A stretch of 64,000 nucleotides of DNA from Eumeta japonica (lineage: Eukaryota; Arthropoda; Insecta; Lepidoptera; Psychidae): the NCBI GenBank assembly GCA_005406025.1, contig BGZK01000531.1, forward strand, positions 124,001-188,000, given 5' to 3'. The position numbers were made by a program, and so were the translations under genes. Below the pieces are notes generated by a model that searched no databases, was not told where the DNA came from, and saw nothing but the letters and a program-made list of their open reading frames with translations. Below are positions 60,550 through 64,000 of this stretch, piece by piece (position 1 is the first letter of the stretch; every line of letters begins with the position of its first letter).

Positions 60550-63090
60550 AACTACAAGACCGAAATTAAAAAAAACGATTTATTTAAAGTGTGGCAATAT
60601 ATCATTTTGCAATAATTAATACACGATTGATTAACTTTTTCTCCATAGAAAAACAATTAAGTAAATAGAGCTTTTAAAAAGGAAATACTAACGGTATGTT
60701 ACACCAAAAAATAGTAACGCTAATTGTAAAATTCACATTTGATAGATAGCGCATGGACAATCTGTCAGCATCGGTCAACGTTTGAGAATTGCGTTTTTTC
60801 TTTTGTTGCAAATCGCCATAAATACATATATTTTATTGCTATATCTGCACATTGACGTAGGCTCAGAGCCAGTGTTTACACCATCTATTATAAAGAAGAC
60901 ATTTTAACTAATATGACATTATTAGTTTTTTTTGTGTTGCGCAGTTACGTGTATTACATTCTGATCAAGGACCTCTTGGGGCATAGTGCCTCGCGTTGCA
61001 TCACATGCAGTGAGAAAAACGCGTTACCTCTTATTTTCGACGGGGTGCGCCGCTCTTAACGGTAAGCCACACCTTTCATTGTTTGCAACACTTTTCGACC
61101 TTCACCTTAAAGGCCTCAACACCAGGATGTTCAATTGAAACAACCACGAAGTCTTAAAGACGTGTCGTGGTAATGGTACAAAAAACGTGCCAAGCGTTAG
61201 TCACGCATATTACTTCATAACCATATACATATATTCGCAAGTATTTATTTCTCTTGATAAAGGAATACATTGTCCTGCATGGCTCGGCGAATTTTAAGAA
61301 TCAGTAACGCAATGTAGAATAAAATTACTAAGACCTGCAGGACTCATATTCATTTTATTATTTAAATATTATTTATATAGTTACGTGATGGAATTTGTAC
61401 CATAATTTATTTCCTATTTCCAATATCTTGTCATATATTTTCAAAGTTCTAACTAAAATATATTTATTCAATATACAATACTATATACAATATATTCATT
61501 GACACCGGTAAATAATAATTTATAATCCAAAGAGGGCTTGCGTATCCAAAACTGGTCGATTGTAAACGACATGAAAAAAGATTTCCTCATAAACGAAGGG
61601 TTGAATGGAAACGGTATTCCCTAATATTCCATTTGCATTTTAAGTAAGTCTCACCCAACGACGCATCGTTCGATGGATCACTTAATTTACTCTTTATAAG
61701 GGTCTTGTTACAAAAAAATATTCTTTTCTTTCGGATCGTGTATGAATAACACCAGAATTTCATATCAATAAAAATATAAAGACGAAGAAATACATGGAAA
61801 GATGGACTAAGAGTCGAATAATAATTTCGTTGTAGTTATTCTGAATGTACACATTTTAGTTCTCGAGAAGGTGAAACGAATGAACTGGCGTCTGTAATAT
61901 GTGTTCAGGTGTGCTAACACCTAATAATTTAAGTCAAATTAAATCAATAAAGACAAATTTTAATTATTCCACGGTAAAAGGAAGCTGAACAATTAATGAA
62001 ATAATAAGTTTGCGCACATTTTAAAAAATGTGTTTTTGAAAAACAATATATTTTTTTTATTCCTACCCCACGCCTATATTCGTCATTGGTTTGGACAGAG
62101 ATAACAGATTTCTAAAAGCTAGGTATGATTTTGTTTCAATCCCTTCAAACTAAGAATTCATAAGAGTACTTTGTACGACTCACAAATATAGTTATATGTA
62201 ATCTTCCTACAAAAATGAACGTAAATCAATTTTGTGACAATTGTCGGGGATTATCAATTGAATATACGTACTATACCTACTTCTGTTTATTCAATTAATA
62301 ATGTTTAATTTGATAGTATATAAATTAACCAATGGATTTAATATGTAAATTCAACTGCACGACACCTTAACAATTTCAGGTGTTACTTGTTTATGTTGCA
62401 CTAACAACTTAAAATATTTAAAGAACTTTTTTAAGGAAACCTAATCTATTTAATTTGTTTTTTCGATCACTAATTTGTAACATTCGCACTATCAAAATAA
62501 TGTAAGCGCGTTCGTGTTCGCTCATGTAAAGGTTTGCTTTTCCATTGCAAATGTCGCATACTTATAGCTCACCCGACCGCAGATAGGTCAACCGATTGCC
62601 GCAACTGGCCGGGCGTCACCACAATGTAGTGGTCGCTTAGTCCATCCCATTATTGAGCGACCGCGCAAACTGCACTCGGTAGCGCTACGCGTCGACAGAA
62701 AGACAAAATTTAACTTATTGGTTTCATCCCATGCGAGATCGCAAATCAAAACGAAAGATGATTTCAACACTTCGACCTTCTATTCCGGGTTAAAGAATTT
62801 AAGCGAATCGAAAAATAATTCTTTATTTAATTCGCATATTATGTATACCTTGAAATTCAAAAGACTAAATCATATAAGTTTCAGATACACATCCAAAAAT
62901 GTGCCATAATAATCCCCGAAATACGTATTTATTCCAAAAAATACGCATGTGGCAGATTTCATATTTCGTGTCGTACGAGAGGCAAAACAAATTTAGACAT
63001 AGCGACGGAAGGAAATCGATAGTTTTCAATTTATACCCTTCCCCATTCTTGAAATAATCATATATTATTATTATACATTAACATATCTGG
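60550..63090. other. AT-rich noncoding DNA
   Basis: No gene recognised. A GC-moderate patch at 62560-62700 has no supported frame. Confidence 0.5.
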
Positions 63091-63096
63091 ATTTCT

Positions 63097-63530
63097 TTGT
63101 CATATCACATGAAATCGTGGGAAGTCAGGGTAGTAGACGAAAAATCAGTAGCACTGGAGATGCGACCACTGCGTACAAATGTGGAGTATCCCATAGGAGT
63201 ATCATTAGAAGATAGCGATTTCAAAGAACGGTGTGGTTTGGAAGGAGATGTTGTAACTAGAGTGGAGAAAGGTATGTTACGGTGGTTTGGCCGTCCGGAA
63301 GGGCTGAATTAAATTATACTGAAAAAAAAAACAAATTTTACAGCGTAAGTGATGAAAATGTCCACAAGGATCGCCTTGGAAAATATTAAGCAGACCGATT
63401 TTGAAAATCATATTAAAAGGGGACAAATCTTAAGCTCGCGAAAAAGCATGAGAAAGCTTGCATGGAACGATTGATTGATGGATGTCGGTGAAGCAAGAGA
63501 TGTGTGCAAGAAATGAAACTCGAACTTGTT
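63097..63530 (+). pseudogene. C-terminal fragment of a non-LTR retrotransposon (LINE) reverse transcriptase
   Basis: An open 71-codon stretch includes SVALEMRPLRTNVEY, FKERCGLEGDVVTRVEKGML and RWFGRPEGLN, resembling the conserved region after the RT domain of widespread insect LINEs (EMR.LR..., RCGL..DVVTRVE.GMLRWFGH). After a stop, out-of-frame KACMERLIDGC and a trailing DVGEARDVCK-like stretch give the usual continuation. It lacks the RT core and endonuclease, as expected of a truncated copy. Clade not assigned. Confidence 0.72.
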
Positions 63531-64000
63531 ATTTCAAGCGGATAAAAGTTCACTAGATCTTTGCTAGTTCAATCAAAGGAGAGTTTTGAAGACATTCAGG
63601 CAAAACGAATGAAATTTTATACACCCAGAACATTCCTCACAATATAAAAGCTCGCCCATTATGCTAGTGGCCGTGTAATCCGCACAAAGACCGTTCTCAT
63701 GATGTGTGGGTGTGTGAAATAGAATTTTAATATATTTTCAAAAGTATTTATACTTCTATGTTTTTAAATCAGAAGCTGATACCATTTTGTGTTAATATCC
63801 TAATCGGTTTTGGGGAAAAGTCATTAGTCATTATCTTAGATTATAGAAGCATTTATCTTCAATTTAAAGTTATCATAATATGGCACACGAGCCATTCATA
63901 ACTTTCGCTAACACTCGATCGTAGTATGCATTTCATTTGAAGATATATTAAATGCACGTCAATACGAAAACTTGTGCAAATATTTCTATAAACAACAATC

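Noticed and set aside
1..64000. microRNA, tRNA, CRISPR or bacterial-type operon
   Set aside because: No match to mature microRNA sequences I know (let-7, bantam, miR-1, -2, -9, -10, -124, -193), no tRNA-like fold noticed, and no spaced identical repeats. A covariance-model scan would be decisive.

Overview
The window looks like intron-rich, AT-rich nuclear DNA of an insect, most likely a moth or butterfly (Lepidoptera). Evidence: no compact gene array; short GC-rich islands in AT-rich DNA; mariner and Ty3/gypsy elements; a Helitron-type 3' end (GC hairpin followed by CTAG); and interspersed repeats of a kind I associate with lepidopteran genomes (ends beginning CTGGCCAAG.GCGAGTCGGAC with a neighbouring GGGTTCCGT). 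No bacterial, viral or organellar genes, and no tRNA, rRNA or CRISPR array were seen.

Host gene content is sparse. The best-supported gene is on the minus strand. Four exons (41847-41897, 24666-24775, 20363-20608, 19935-20126) have splice sites at both ends and join in phase into one open frame of about 199 codons. The product is acidic, proline- and arginine-rich and probably disordered; I do not recognise the family. A GC-rich segment ending in a strong minus-strand donor at 30117 could be an alternative first exon, because exon 24666-24775 carries an ATG right after its acceptor. Three other GC-rich blocks (5.4, 57.3 and 60.4 kb) look coding, but their strand is unresolved.

Most other structure is mobile DNA. 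A 5.0-kb Ty3/gypsy-type LTR retrotransposon lies at 49827-54871 on the minus strand, with nearly identical LTRs and a frame-broken gag-pol. There are three decayed mariners (about 19.39-19.78, 38.52-39.81 and 58.44-59.61 kb), a LINE C-terminal fragment (63.1-63.5 kb), two short fold-back/MITE elements (7.9 and 29.5 kb) and several repeat families with more than one copy here. Family A (8.84-10.45 and 14.6-16.8 kb) has one copy interrupted by a family C element, which also occurs at 18.48-19.27 kb. Family B is at 30.97-31.61 and 34.88-35.63 kb, with a related inverted piece at 59.7-60.0 kb. A degenerate GATCCCGATTC-like repeat recurs at five places.

Layout: 0-5 kb AT-rich DNA with GC islands and a TA microsatellite; 5-17 kb repeats; 18-20 kb a family C element and a mariner fragment; 20-42 kb the minus-strand gene with large repeat-bearing introns; 42-49.8 kb upstream DNA with a GC island; 49.8-54.9 kb the retrotransposon; 55-64 kb mixed repeats, a mariner, two coding-like GC blocks and a LINE fragment.
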